The notes: generated from the letters alone by a model not told the origin. Numbered from the stretch's first letter, positions 17,348-26,811 are shown. The stretch: DNA of 64,000 nucleotides from Mangrovimicrobium sp033283325 (GCA_033283325.1 JAWMQO010000002.1:496001-560000); one strand, 5' to 3'. Translations and numbers: made by a program.

Positions 17348-18643
17348 ATGAGCAAGAACGTAGTCGTCCTTGGCACCCAGTGGGGTGACGAAGGCAAGGG
17401 TAAGATTGTCGACCTCCTCACCGACCAGGCTGACGCGGTGGTGCGTTTCCAGGGCGGGCACAACGCCGGCCACACACTGGTCATCGACGGTGAAAAAACG
17501 GTACTGCACCTGATACCTTCGGGCATCCTGCGCGACAAGGTCGAATGCCTGATCGGTAACGGCGTGGTGCTGGCCCCGGACGCCCTGCTCAAGGAAATGG
17601 CCGAACTCGAGGAGCGCGGCGTGCCGGTGCGCGAGCGCCTGAAGATCTCGCCCGCCTGCCCCCTGATCCTGCCCTACCACGTGGCCCTCGACCAGGCCCG
17701 CGAGGCGCGCAAGGGCAACGACAAGATCGGCACCACCGGGCGCGGCATCGGCCCGGCCTACGAGGACAAGGTCGCCCGTCGCGGACTGCGCCTTGGCGAT
17801 CTCAAGGACGAAAAGCGCTTCGCGCGCAAACTGAAAGAGGTCATGGAGTACCACAATTTCGCCCTGCAGCACTTCTACCAGGTCGAGCCGCTGGACTACG
17901 ACAAGGTGCTCGCGGATACCATGGCAATGGCCAAACAACTGCTGCCGATGATGGCGGATGTCACCGCCATGCTGCACCAATACCGCCAGACCAAAGCCAA
18001 TATCATGTTCGAGGGCGCCCAGGGCTCCCTGCTGGATATCGACCACGGCACCTATCCCTTCGTCACCAGCTCCAACACCACGGCCGGCGGTACCGCGACC
18101 GGTTCCGGCTTCGGGCCGCTCTACCTGGATTACGTGCTGGGCATCACCAAGGCCTACACCACCCGCGTCGGCTCCGGCCCCTTCCCCACCGAACTGTTCG
18201 ATGAAACCGGCAAGCACCTGGCTTCCCGCGGTCACGAATTCGGCGCCACCACCGGCCGTCCGCGGCGCTGTGGCTGGTTCGACGCTGTCGCCCTGCGCAA
18301 CGCGGTTAACATCAACTCGGTGAGCGGCCTGTGCCTGACCAAGCTGGACGTGCTGGACGGCCTCGAATCCATCCAGATCTGCATCGGCTACGCCGATGAA
18401 AACGGCGAAGCGGTACCCAACCCCGTCGACTCGGACGATTACGAAGGCCTGTACCCCGTATACGAGGTGGTGCCCGGCTGGAGCGAGTCCACCATTGGCG
18501 CGAAGAGCCTCGACGAGCTGCCCGAGGCGGCCCGGGACTACATCGCCAAGATCGAGGAAGTGGTCGGTGCGCCGATCGATATTATCTCTACCGGGCCGGA
18601 CCGGGTGGAGACCATTATCCTGCGGCATCCCTTCGGCGCCTGA
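17348..18643 (+). CDS. purA: Adenylosuccinate synthetase
   Basis: GTP-dependent conversion of IMP plus aspartate to adenylosuccinate in AMP synthesis. At 431 residues from ATG 17348 it shows the N-terminal GTQWGDEGKGK P-loop-like motif with catalytic Asp, then FQGGHNAGHT with catalytic His, TTGRGIGPAYEDK, and GATTGRPRRCGWFD. It is followed, where relatives have tRNA-Leu and rnr, by about 26 kb of other genes. Confidence 0.98.
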   Translation: MSKNVVVLGTQWGDEGKGKIVDLLTDQADAVVRFQGGHNAGHTLVIDGEKTVLHLIPSGILRDKVECLIGNGVVLAPDALLKEMAELEERGVPVRERLKISPACPLILPYHVALDQAREARKGNDKIGTTGRGIGPAYEDKVARRGLRLGDLKDEKRFARKLKEVMEYHNFALQHFYQVEPLDYDKVLADTMAMAKQLLPMMADVTAMLHQYRQTKANIMFEGAQGSLLDIDHGTYPFVTSSNTTAGGTATGSGFGPLYLDYVLGITKAYTTRVGSGPFPTELFDETGKHLASRGHEFGATTGRPRRCGWFDAVALRNAVNINSVSGLCLTKLDVLDGLESIQICIGYADENGEAVPNPVDSDDYEGLYPVYEVVPGWSESTIGAKSLDELPEAARDYIAKIEEVVGAPIDIISTGPDRVETIILRHPFGA

Positions 18644-18652
18644 TGTACGGCC

Positions 18653-19528
18653 ATGGCGCGGGTTTGCCGGCCCCGTGGGGGCGGTGAAGCCGTGCCCTCG
18701 CAGCGCCAGTTCATCTTCACCATTACCCCCGGCCACACGGGCACGACCTGGCTGAGTCGCTTGCTGGGCGAAAACCTTCCTGACAGCAGCGTGTTCCACG
18801 AGATCCTCGGTTACGATCGCTTCGGTGTGGATACGCCTGACGTTTCCCACATGACCCTGTTCAACTCTCAGGGCAATGTGCCGCAGGTGCGTGCGTTCTG
18901 GGAGCGAAAAGCGCAGCGGATTCTTGCGCGGCAGCAGCGCTACTACGGAGAGACCTCGCACCTGCTGGCAAAGTGTGGGCTGATGGAGAACATCGACCTG
19001 TTCACCGACGCCGGCCAGGTCCATATCCTGTGCCTCGACCGTGATTTTCTGGCCCTGGTCAGGTCGATGCGGCGCCGCGGAGACATGCTCAACAAGGGGG
19101 ACCAGTGGCTGTGGCACCTCGATCCGGACTACCCGCGCAAACTGCTTTCCACAGGGTTTTTCCTGCCCCATGGCATAGACGGCCTGCGGCTCTGGTACGC
19201 TTGCGAAATGCGAACCCGGGCTGCCTATTACCGCCAGATGTTCGCGGGTGAAACGCGGGTCAGTTTCATCACGACATCGCTCGAAGCGCTGTCCGGCCCC
19301 GCGGCTGTTGCCGGCTTGTTGGCGCAGCTGGGCTGTAGTAAATCTCCCGACGAGATCGCAGCTCCGGCCCGGGCAAATGCGTCCGGTGGTGACTTCCCTG
19401 TCGAGGAAGAGCCGATTGCGGGGGTCATCGAGCAGATGCAGTTTGACCCCGAAGGCATCGCGCGGGACTACCTTGGCATGGGCTACCGGCTCGGTCACCC
19501 AGTAGCCCGGGAACTTTCGCCCCTATGA
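18653..19528 (+). CDS. Sulfotransferase-like protein
   Basis: A 291-residue protein. Its N-terminal TITPGHTGTTWLSRLL resembles the PAPS-binding 5'-phosphosulfate loop of sulfotransferases (typically PKSGTTWL). Further on, ILCLDRDFLALVRSM resembles the LVRDP-type 3'-phosphate-binding region. The acceptor is unknown. The start could be ATG 18653 or GTG 18692, which would remove 13 residues with no family likeness. Its stop overlaps the ATG of the following glycosyltransferase (ATGA), so the two are probably one unit acting on a glycan or glycoconjugate. Confidence 0.65.
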   Translation: MARVCRPRGGGEAVPSQRQFIFTITPGHTGTTWLSRLLGENLPDSSVFHEILGYDRFGVDTPDVSHMTLFNSQGNVPQVRAFWERKAQRILARQQRYYGETSHLLAKCGLMENIDLFTDAGQVHILCLDRDFLALVRSMRRRGDMLNKGDQWLWHLDPDYPRKLLSTGFFLPHGIDGLRLWYACEMRTRAAYYRQMFAGETRVSFITTSLEALSGPAAVAGLLAQLGCSKSPDEIAAPARANASGGDFPVEEEPIAGVIEQMQFDPEGIARDYLGMGYRLGHPVARELSPL

Positions 19529-20634
19529 CGAATCAGCCGCCTTACAGACTCTGCCTCAACATGATCGTTCGCGATGAGGCGCACGTAATTACTGAATGCC
19601 TCGATTCCGTCGCTCCTTACATCGACTACTGGGTTATTTGTGATACCGGCTCGCAGGACGAAACCCCTGCCATCATCGAAGCGTACTTCGCGCAAAAACA
19701 GATTCCCGGCGAACTGCATCACCACGAATGGCAGGACTTCGGTCACAACCGCAGCCTGGCGCTGCAACTGGTGCGCGGCAAGGCGGCTTTTGCCTGGGTG
19801 ATAGACGCCGATGACTATCTCGATGGCAGGCCGGATTTCTCGGAGCTCGCTGCTGGTTCCTACGATCTCTCCTACCGCCTCGGTGACAGCTGTTCCTACT
19901 GGCGCCGGCAGATATTCAGGATGGACCTGCCCTGGGAGTATCGCGGAGTAGTGCATGAATACGCCCACTCGGATATCCCCGCCGAGTCGGAGCGCCTCCC
20001 GGGCGATTACCACATCGAGGCGCGACGCCTTGGCGGTGTGCGCAACAGTGACCCGGGCGCCAAATACGCGCGCGATGTCGCCCTGCTGGAGGGAGCCCAC
20101 CAGAAAGACCCCGATGACGCACGAACGGTTTTCTACCTCGCCCAGAGCCATTACGACCACGGCAATATGCGCATGGCCGAACACTGGTATCGCATGCGCG
20201 CCGCGATGGGAGGCTGGGAGGAAGAGGTGTTTTACGCCAGCTTGCGTGTCGGCCTGGCACTGGAGGCACAGGCTCAGCCCTTCAACGTAGTGCGTAGCGC
20301 CCTGCTCGACGCCTGGGAAGCGCGGCCGCAGCGGGCAGAGCCGCTGTGCCATCTGGCGCGCCTGTGCCGCCTCGGCGAGCAGTGGCAACAGGCCTACCTG
20401 TTTGCCCGTGAGGCGGTGGCGACACCTTTCCCGGAGGGGGATGTGCTGTTTGTCGACGATTCGGTCTGGGCCTGGCGCGCGCAGGATGAGCTGGCGATTG
20501 CGGCCTATTGGACGGGGCGCTTCGAGGAGAGTCGCGAGCTTTGCCAGCGCCTGCTGAAAACGGATGCTCTGCCCGGGGCGGAGCGCGAGCGGGTCCGGGC
20601 CAATCTGCAGTTTGCCGTAGCGCGTTGCGCGTGA
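19525..20634 (+). CDS. Family 2 glycosyltransferase with C-terminal helical repeats
   Basis: A 369-residue GT2 protein. The N-terminal LCLNMIVRDEAHVI and the DTGSQDET segment form the nucleotide-binding fold, and VIDADDYLDG is the DxD-type metal site. A C-terminal region (about residues 200-365) is built of TPR-like helical pairs (AEHWYRMRAAMGGWEEEVFYA, ARLCRLGEQWQQAYLFAREAV). This combination is common in cell-surface glycan transferases. The substrate is unknown. It is coupled to the upstream sulfotransferase-like gene and convergent with the collagen-like gene. Confidence 0.82.
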   Translation: MTNQPPYRLCLNMIVRDEAHVITECLDSVAPYIDYWVICDTGSQDETPAIIEAYFAQKQIPGELHHHEWQDFGHNRSLALQLVRGKAAFAWVIDADDYLDGRPDFSELAAGSYDLSYRLGDSCSYWRRQIFRMDLPWEYRGVVHEYAHSDIPAESERLPGDYHIEARRLGGVRNSDPGAKYARDVALLEGAHQKDPDDARTVFYLAQSHYDHGNMRMAEHWYRMRAAMGGWEEEVFYASLRVGLALEAQAQPFNVVRSALLDAWEARPQRAEPLCHLARLCRLGEQWQQAYLFAREAVATPFPEGDVLFVDDSVWAWRAQDELAIAAYWTGRFEESRELCQRLLKTDALPGAERERVRANLQFAVARCA

Positions 20635-20703
20635 AGCTGCCCAGGCGCTAGCGCTGTTGGCAGCGCTTCACGCCCGGGCTGCGGCCAGGGGAAATCCCAC
20701 TCG

Positions 20704-21945
20704 TCAAGGCGGGTCCGCCACGCAAATCACATAGGCTGTGACGGAAACCGCGGTGGCCGCGCCGCTGCCGTTCGGAAGCTGGTAGCCCTGCACTCGCCAT
20801 TGTGTGTCGGAGAATGGGTAGCTGGTTCTGATAAACGCCCTCGCACCCGATGCGGTTCCACCGCCTCCCACTACAACCTCGTTGGCGTTGGGGCAGCTCA
20901 CAGTGACTGTTCCAACGCCACTTGCAGTGTTGCGGCTGATCGATCCGATGCCGCCAGCGCCGGTCGGCCCGGTGGCGCCGGTTGGCCCGGTAGCACCCAC
21001 AGGGCCGGTTGCTCCCGCAGCGCCGGTTGCTCCCGCAGCGCCGGTAGGCCCGATAGGCCCGGGAACTCCCGGTATACCCATCGGTCCGGTATCGCCTTGA
21101 GGCCCCTGGGGGCCTGTGTCTCCCTGGGGTCCCTGCGCTCCCGTATCCCCTTGCGGCCCCTGTGGCCCGGTGGCGCCCGCCGCGCCGGCTGGTCCGGTGT
21201 CCCCTTGCGGTCCCTGCGGTCCAGTGTCTCCTTGTGGTCCCTGCGGTCCAGTGTCTCCTTGTGGTCCCTGCGGCCCGGTGGCGCCCGCCGCGCCGGCTGG
21301 TCCGGTGTCCCCTTGCGGTCCCTGTGGTCCGGTATCTCCCTGTGGTCCCTGCGGCCCGGTGGCGCCCGCCGCGCCGGCTGGCCCGGTGTCCCCTTGCGGT
21401 CCCTGTGGTCCAGTGTCTCCTTGTGGTCCCTGCGGTCCGGTGGCACCTGTCGCCCCCGCCGCTCCCTGAGTCCCCGTTGCGCCGGTTGGGCCGGCAGTGC
21501 CCGTCGCGCCGGTCGGTCCTGTTGCCCCGGTCGGGCCGGTCGCTCCTGCACCTGTCGCACCGGTGGGACCGGTTGCACCTGTCGCACCGGTGGCTCCAGT
21601 CGGGCCGGTCGCTCCTGCGCCTGTCGCACCGGTGGGCCCGGTTGGGCCGGTTGCACCTGTCGCACCGGTGGCAGGGCCGGCACAGGTGGTCAGCTGGCCG
21701 GTAGCGGTGTCGAAACACACTCCGTCGCTGTTGGCCGGGGTGCCGTTAAGGTCCGGCAGTACCACCCTGCCGCTGATATTCACCTGCCCACCCGCTGCAG
21801 GCTGGATGTCCACGTTCTGGCTCACCGCGACGAGTGGGCTCAGCGCATAGCTGACTGCCATCGCCAGTTGCAGCTTGCGCAGTGGCGGACGGCGGAGAAT
21901 GGCCAGGGGCGATTTCTCGTGGGGCAGGCGCGTTGTTTCGGTCAT
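20704..21945 (-). CDS. Secreted collagen-like Gly-X-Y repeat protein
   Basis: A 413-residue protein with a signal-type segment at about residues 25-45, a short region with two cysteines (VCFDTATGQLTTCAG), and then some 80 Gly-X-Y triplets. The first part is Ala/Thr/Pro triplets (GAT, GPT) with two short breaks (GAGAT). The middle is nine-residue units G-[PA]-QGPQGDT (ten copies) alternating with GPAGAAGAT. The C-terminal ~90 residues form a non-repeat domain with two cysteines, perhaps a trimerisation or adhesion domain. Its start codon overlaps the stop of the upstream gene (ATGA), so the two are coupled. It probably forms a surface fibre, which is inference. Confidence 0.85.
   Translation of the reverse strand: MTETTRLPHEKSPLAILRRPPLRKLQLAMAVSYALSPLVAVSQNVDIQPAAGGQVNISGRVVLPDLNGTPANSDGVCFDTATGQLTTCAGPATGATGATGPTGPTGATGAGATGPTGATGATGATGPTGATGAGATGPTGATGPTGATGTAGPTGATGTQGAAGATGATGPQGPQGDTGPQGPQGDTGPAGAAGATGPQGPQGDTGPQGPQGDTGPAGAAGATGPQGPQGDTGPQGPQGDTGPQGPQGDTGPAGAAGATGPQGPQGDTGAQGPQGDTGPQGPQGDTGPMGIPGVPGPIGPTGAAGATGAAGATGPVGATGPTGATGPTGAGGIGSISRNTASGVGTVTVSCPNANEVVVGGGGTASGARAFIRTSYPFSDTQWRVQGYQLPNGSGAATAVSVTAYVICVADPP
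20950..21690. repeat. In-frame tandem repeat DNA encoding Gly-X-Y triplets
   Basis: The DNA is a run of 9-bp and 27-bp near-identical units, the clearest from 21115 to 21450. It is coding repeat within the collagen-like gene. Such units invite slippage and recombination, so repeat number probably varies between strains. Confidence 0.85.
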
Positions 21946-22799
21946 GGACGAGACCTTTCAGTCAGAGGTGGAACAATGAATCTCGAAGCGAGAGCGAGCA
22001 GAAGCAGCATCAGGAAGAATGTTGCTGTTCGCGGCAGGGTGTCGATTTCCTCGACAGACTGGGAACTGGTCCCCGGGGGCGTGACACCGCCGACGGGGCG
22101 GAAGACGAACCAGTTGCTGTTACCCCCGGCGTCGATGGAGCTGAAGTCGGCCGGCGGGCGCGGGGCGATGGTCTGCTGCGCGCTGGCGTCGTTGTCGGCG
22201 ACATCGACACCGAAGATGTCCTGGGACGCACCGAAATTGAGGGTGAAGAACGCCGGCACACCAGCAGAGCTGCTGCGGATGCTCAGGTAGTTTGGTGGCG
22301 CGCCGCGCAGGGTCAGGTTGTCGGTGAAGACCTGGCTGGAACCGGAGGCCACCTGCAGCGACCTGCCCACGGCGGTGGTGATGCTGAAATCGGTGAAGGT
22401 GCTGTCGCCGGACATGGCGGTGGTCGTGGTGCCGCAGCCGTCGACGATCTCCACGCTGCCGGTACCCGGGGTGAAGGTCCCGGCGTTGCTCCAGTTGCCG
22501 GACAGCGAGATCAGGCCGCTGCCGACGGTGATATCGCCGCCGCTGGAAATGCTCACATGGCGGATGGTTTGCGCGCTGCCGGCGGCGATGGTGAAATCCC
22601 CCGCTACCGTCAGGTCGCCGCAGTTGAGTTGCACGCTGCCGTCGCCGACGGAGAAAGTACTGCCTCCCTGGACAGTAATGGATTGCGCATGCACGGTGAG
22701 GGGAGCCAGCGACAGAACACCGGCGAGGGATAATGCCCCGCTGATCTTTGCCAGCGCCCTGCTTGCATAAGCGAAATGCTTCACTTGCATGGAGTGCAT
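21942..22799 (-). CDS. Secreted beta-repeat protein with C-terminal membrane/sorting tail
   Basis: About 285 residues. A signal peptide ends near LTVHA-QS. The body is rich in Gly/Ser/Thr with short beta-like units (GDLTVAGDFTIAAG, GGDITVGSGLISLSGNW), suggesting a beta-helix or beta-sandwich. The C-terminus has a TSSQSVEEIDTLPRT segment, a hydrophobic helix (FFLMLLLLALASRFI) and a basic tail (ERSRP), the layout of Gram-negative CTERM sorting signals. I do not recognise the exact CTERM type. GTG 22802 or ATG 22787 are alternative starts. The stop overlaps the collagen-like start by 4 bp. A CRP-type site lies 330 bp upstream. Confidence 0.7.
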   Translation of the reverse strand: MHSMQVKHFAYASRALAKISGALSLAGVLSLAPLTVHAQSITVQGGSTFSVGDGSVQLNCGDLTVAGDFTIAAGSAQTIRHVSISSGGDITVGSGLISLSGNWSNAGTFTPGTGSVEIVDGCGTTTTAMSGDSTFTDFSITTAVGRSLQVASGSSQVFTDNLTLRGAPPNYLSIRSSSAGVPAFFTLNFGASQDIFGVDVADNDASAQQTIAPRPPADFSSIDAGGNSNWFVFRPVGGVTPPGTSSQSVEEIDTLPRTATFFLMLLLLALASRFIVPPLTERSRP

Positions 22800-23188
22800 C
22801 ACACGTCAGAGTTGAATAGTGTTTTTCTACTGGTACCAAGATACCAGTTTGGCGGTGACTGCCACAATCCCAGGTTCTCCATGGGTCGGCGCAGCGTGCC
22901 GTTGGCCATGCACTGGCGTGCCTGCTCGCAGGCAAGACTGCGATTGGACCGGGCGGGCGAAAAGCCTCGCACTGCCCTTACCAGCCTCAATAGAGATGTT
23001 CCGCGCCTGCATGCATGGAGCAGGCGCGACTTCAATAATGCACTCGTCACGCGTCAGATCTTTTGGTTTTCTTGTAAATTGCAGGCTAATGGTCGGAGCT
23101 GCACGGAACAACGTGAGGGCCGCCATAATGTGATCTGGTTCACATTATGGCGGGTGTGTGGTGCCGGGGTGCGCTGTTTGCCTGCTGC
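22800..23188. other. 389-bp non-coding region upstream of the surface-protein pair
   Basis: No convincing gene is seen. It contains the CRP-type palindrome at 23122-23151 and a short dyad near 22830 (TGGTACCAAGATACCA). It is AT-richer than its neighbours by eye. It probably carries the promoter for the two-gene unit to its left on the minus strand. Confidence 0.6.
23122..23151. promoter_or_regulatory. Perfect CRP/Vfr-type operator
   Basis: A 12-bp perfect inverted repeat around a 6-nt spacer (GCCATAATGTGA / TCACATTATGGC) contains TGTGA-N6-TCACA, exactly the CRP consensus core. It has no T-run, so a terminator for the epimerase gene 38 bp away is less likely, though the stem could also slow transcription. 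It may control the surface-protein pair to its left. Confidence 0.6.
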
Positions 23189-24196
23189 TCAAACCTGGTA
23201 GTAGTCGCGGTACCACGCGATAAACCGGCCTACCCCTACTTCAATCGGCGTCGCCGGGCGATAGCCCACGGCCGTCTCCAGCGCATCGATGTCGGCGAAG
23301 GTAGCGGGGACGTCCCCGGGCTGGATCGGCAACAATTCCTTTTCCGCCTCCATGCCCAGCGCCTCTTCGATGGCGCTGATGAAGTCGAGAAGTTTCACCG
23401 GCTGGTTGTTGCCGATGTTGTAGATCCGGTAGGGCGCGCTGCTGCTGCCGGGGTCCGGGCTCGCGCTGTCCCAGTCCGGGTTGGGCTGGGCGGGCTGGTC
23501 CAGCACCCGGACCACACCCTCGACGATATCGTCTATGTAGGTGAAGTCCCGCCGCATTTCCCCATGGTTGAATACCTTGATCGGTTCCCCGGCGAGTATC
23601 GCGCGGGTAAACAGGAACAGCGCCATGTCGGGCCGGCCCCAGGGGCCGTAGACGGTGAAAAAGCGCAGCCCCGTGGTGGGAACGCCGTAGAGATGCGAAT
23701 AGGTGTGGGCCATCAATTCGTTGGCCTTCTTGCTCGCGGCGTAGAGCGAAACCGGGTGGTCCACGTTGTCGTGTACCGAGAAGGGCATGTTGGTGTTCAT
23801 GCCATAGACCGAACTGCTACTGGCGTAGACGAGGTGGGCCACCCTGTTGTGCCGGCAGCATTCGAGGATGTTGGTGAAGCCGACCAGGTTGCTGTCAATG
23901 TAGGCGTGGGGGTTCTCCAGCGAGTAGCGCACCCCCGCCTGTGCGGCGAGGTTTATGACGCCTTCGAAACGGTGCTCCTGGAACAGGGTTTCCATGGCGC
24001 TGCGCTCCTCCAGCCCGGCGCGCAGGAAACTGAAGCCCGGGTCGCTCTGCAACTGGGCGAGGCGGGCTTCCTTGAGGCCAACTTCGTAGTAATCGTTGAC
24101 GTTGTCGAGGCCGACGACGCTGTCGCCGCGGGCGAGCAGGGCCCGGCAGACGTGGAAGCCGATAAATCCGGCAGCGCCGGTAACCAATACCTTCAT
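23189..24196 (-). CDS. NAD-dependent epimerase, UDP-glucuronate 4-epimerase type
   Basis: A 335-residue extended SDR. The N-terminal VTGAAGFIGFHV nucleotide-binding motif and the LDNVNDYY segment are typical of UDP-glucuronate 4-epimerases. The catalytic residues are in SSSSVYG and YAASKKANE (YxxxK), followed by RFFTVYGPWGRPDMA. I start it at ATG 24196, with GGGAG upstream; an upstream in-frame ATG would add 19 unlike residues. It lies 22 bp after tviB in the same direction, so the pair likely makes an acidic nucleotide sugar for a surface polysaccharide. Confidence 0.88.
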   Translation of the reverse strand: MKVLVTGAAGFIGFHVCRALLARGDSVVGLDNVNDYYEVGLKEARLAQLQSDPGFSFLRAGLEERSAMETLFQEHRFEGVINLAAQAGVRYSLENPHAYIDSNLVGFTNILECCRHNRVAHLVYASSSSVYGMNTNMPFSVHDNVDHPVSLYAASKKANELMAHTYSHLYGVPTTGLRFFTVYGPWGRPDMALFLFTRAILAGEPIKVFNHGEMRRDFTYIDDIVEGVVRVLDQPAQPNPDWDSASPDPGSSSAPYRIYNIGNNQPVKLLDFISAIEEALGMEAEKELLPIQPGDVPATFADIDALETAVGYRPATPIEVGVGRFIAWYRDYYQV

Positions 24197-24218
24197 TTCG
24201 GGGCTCCCTGGTCCTTTC

Positions 24219-25490
24219 TTATAGTCGCAGGTCGCTGTCTTCGACCGAGACAACTTCCTTCAGGTCATAGAGTACATGGGTGGAGCGGCCCAGGGCCCGG
24301 ATCCAGCGAACGCCAAGCTCGATGAATTCACCGTGGGCCACCGCGATGATGATTCCGTCATAGGTATCGCCCAGTGGCTGCTCGAGCAGGTCGATATCGT
24401 ACAGGGCCGCCGCTTCCGCCGGGTCGGCCCAGGGGTCGTAGACGTCTATCTCCACGCTGTAGGACTGCAATTCGCGGAGGATGTCGATCACCCGGGTGTT
24501 GCGCAGGTCCGGGCAGTTTTCCTTGAAACTCAAACCCATCACCAGGATCCTGGCGCCCTTGACCCGGATGTCCCGCTGCAGCAGCGCCTTGATGAACTGA
24601 GAGGCGACATACTCGCCCATCTGGTCGTTGATGCGGCGGCCCGCGAGCACCATCTCCGGGTGATAGCCCGCAGCCTGGGCGCGGTGGGTGAGGTAGTAGG
24701 GGTCAACGCCGATGCAGTGCCCGCCGACCAGCCCCGGCTTGAAGGGCAGGAAATTCCACTTGGTACCGGCGGCGGCGAGTACGTGGGAGGTCTCGATTTC
24801 CAGGCGATTGAAGATCATCGCCAGTTCGTTCATCAGGGCGATATTGACGTCGCGCTGGGTGTTCTCGATGACTTTGGCCGCCTCGGCGACGCGGATGCTC
24901 TGTGCGCGGTGGGTGCCAGCATCGATGATTGCCGCGTAAAGCCCGTCGATATAGCTGGCGCTTTCCGGGGTGGAACCGGCGGTGACCTTGGTGATTGCGC
25001 TGAGGCGGTGCTGCTTGTCACCGGGGTTGATGCGCTCGGGGCTGTAGCCGACAAAAAAATCTTCATTGAAGCTGAGCCCCGATACATCTTCGAGGATGGG
25101 CACACAGAATTCCTCGGTGGCACCGGGGTAGACAGTGGATTCGTAGATGACCACATCGCCGGGCTTGAGCAGGCGGGCGGCGGTCTCACTGGCCGCGGCC
25201 AGTGGTGTGAGATCCGGTTGTTTGTGGCTGTCGATCGGGGTCGGGACGGTGACAATATAGGTATTGGCGTCGGCGATGTCCGCGCTGTCGCCACTGAATT
25301 CGAGCATAGTGGCCGCGGCCAGGGCCGCCGCCTCGACTTCCCTGGTGCGGTCGTGGCCTTCGCGCAGTTCGGCAATGCGCTCCGGATTGACATCGTAGCC
25401 GGTGGTGGCGAAACGCCTGCCAAATTCCACAGCAAGCGGCAGGCCGACATAGCCAAGGCCAATCACGGCGATTCTCGGGTCTGAATTCAC
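24219..25490 (-). CDS. tviB: UDP-N-acetyl-hexosamine 6-dehydrogenase, TviB-like
   Basis: Oxidises UDP-GlcNAc (or UDP-GalNAc) C6 to the uronic acid. The 423-residue protein has the N-terminal GLGYVGLPLAVEFG Rossmann motif, VPTPIDSHKQPDLTP, YESTVYPGATEE, the long conserved AEAAKVIENTQRDVNIAL helix, and the catalytic cysteine in GGHCIGVDPYY. Sequence order follows Vi-antigen TviB closely, including GLSFKENCPDLRNTR and the ending DSDLRL. It is upstream of the epimerase and divergent from galE. Confidence 0.9.
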   Translation of the reverse strand: MNSDPRIAVIGLGYVGLPLAVEFGRRFATTGYDVNPERIAELREGHDRTREVEAAALAAATMLEFSGDSADIADANTYIVTVPTPIDSHKQPDLTPLAAASETAARLLKPGDVVIYESTVYPGATEEFCVPILEDVSGLSFNEDFFVGYSPERINPGDKQHRLSAITKVTAGSTPESASYIDGLYAAIIDAGTHRAQSIRVAEAAKVIENTQRDVNIALMNELAMIFNRLEIETSHVLAAAGTKWNFLPFKPGLVGGHCIGVDPYYLTHRAQAAGYHPEMVLAGRRINDQMGEYVASQFIKALLQRDIRVKGARILVMGLSFKENCPDLRNTRVIDILRELQSYSVEIDVYDPWADPAEAAALYDIDLLEQPLGDTYDGIIIAVAHGEFIELGVRWIRALGRSTHVLYDLKEVVSVEDSDLRL

Positions 25491-25738
25491 GGTGTGGATT
25501 CCAGCAGCTTATTCTTCGTTGGCGCGAGCGTGTAGGCGCGACGATTCCCGAGGATCACATTGCCCGAAATGCGCCGTGAAATACAGTGCTCAGTGGCTAA
25601 ATGACGAGGGAATCGCCCCGGGGCGGGAATCCAGAGACTTTTTGGGTACACCTGTCCGGGTCGTCCGCTGCGTCGCTCCCGGTGCAATGAGCGACAGCGC
25701 ACGCTACAATCGCCGCGCAATCAAACAGGGACGCATCC

Positions 25739-26755
25739 ATGTCGCAGACTATCCTGGTAACCGGTGGTGCCGGTTACATTGGCAGCCACGCTTGCATTGC
25801 ACTGTTATCCGCCGGTTACCGGGTCCTCGTGCTCGATAACCTGTGCAACAGCAGCGCCGAGGCCGTGCGCAGGGTCGGTGAGATCTGTGGAACGCAGCCC
25901 ACCTTCGTCGAGGGCGACATTCGCGATGCCGCCTGCCTGGACCGCCTCTTCGCCAGTCACCCGGTGGATGCGGTCATGCATTTCGCGGGACTCAAGGCTG
26001 TAGGGGAGTCAGTGGAAAAGCCGCTGGCCTATTTCGATAACAACGTCCACGGCAGCCTGGTGTTGCTGGAGGCGATGCAGCGGGCCGGCGTCACGCGGCT
26101 TATCTTTTCCTCTTCCGCGACGGTCTACGGCGATCCCTCTACAGTACCCATCCGCGAGGATTTTCCCACCAGCGCCGCCAATCCCTACGGCCGTTCCAAG
26201 CTCATGGTGGAGGAGATCCTCGGTGACTGGCACCATGCCCAGCCCGAGTGGAGCATTGGCCGCCTGCGCTACTTCAATCCGGTGGGGGCCCACCCCAGCG
26301 GGCGAATCGGCGAGGACCCCCGTGGCTGGCCCAACAACCTGATGCCCTTCGTCGCCCAGGTTGCGGTGGGTCGGCGGGAAAAACTCTCGGTTTTCGGCAG
26401 TGACTACCCCACGCCGGATGGCACGGGTGTGCGCGATTACATCCACGTGATGGACCTGGTCGAGGGCCACGTGGCCGCTTTGCGCTATCTCTTCGACAAT
26501 AGCGGCCTGCTGACCGTCAATCTGGGCACTGGCCGGGGAGCCTCGGTGCTGGAACTGGTGGCGGCATTTGAGCAGGCCTCCGGCCGTCAGATACCCTATG
26601 AAATGGTTGGCCGGCGAGCGGGGGATATCGCTGCGTGCTGGGCCGACCCGGCGCTGGCGCAGGAGTTACTGGGGTGGCGCGCCAGTCGTAGTGTCGAGGA
26701 GATGTGCACCGATACCTGGCGTTGGCAGTCCGCCAATCCCCAGGGTTACGAATAA
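25739..26755 (+). CDS. galE: UDP-glucose 4-epimerase
   Basis: Interconverts UDP-glucose and UDP-galactose (possibly also the GlcNAc forms). The 338-residue protein has VTGGAGYIGSHACIAL, the MHFAGLKAVGESVEKP segment, SSSATVYGDP and YGRSKLMVEE (YxxxK), and YFNPVGAHPSGRIGE, all typical GalE. AGGGACG precedes the ATG. It is divergent from tviB across 248 bp that holds no gene. Confidence 0.94.
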   Translation: MSQTILVTGGAGYIGSHACIALLSAGYRVLVLDNLCNSSAEAVRRVGEICGTQPTFVEGDIRDAACLDRLFASHPVDAVMHFAGLKAVGESVEKPLAYFDNNVHGSLVLLEAMQRAGVTRLIFSSSATVYGDPSTVPIREDFPTSAANPYGRSKLMVEEILGDWHHAQPEWSIGRLRYFNPVGAHPSGRIGEDPRGWPNNLMPFVAQVAVGRREKLSVFGSDYPTPDGTGVRDYIHVMDLVEGHVAALRYLFDNSGLLTVNLGTGRGASVLELVAAFEQASGRQIPYEMVGRRAGDIAACWADPALAQELLGWRASRSVEEMCTDTWRWQSANPQGYE

Positions 26756-26811
26756 GACCGAAGCGACCGCGGCGCGCTGACGCCGGAGGGCGACATTACG
26801 GGGGCACTGAG

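Noticed and set aside
17321..19498. 725-codon open frame on the minus strand across purA and the sulfotransferase-like gene
   Set aside because: Antisense shadow of confidently coding sequence; no motif recognised.
20940..21690. Possible CRISPR array
   Set aside because: The repeats are 9 and 27 bp, contiguous and in frame with Gly-X-Y codons; there are no unique spacers and no cas genes.
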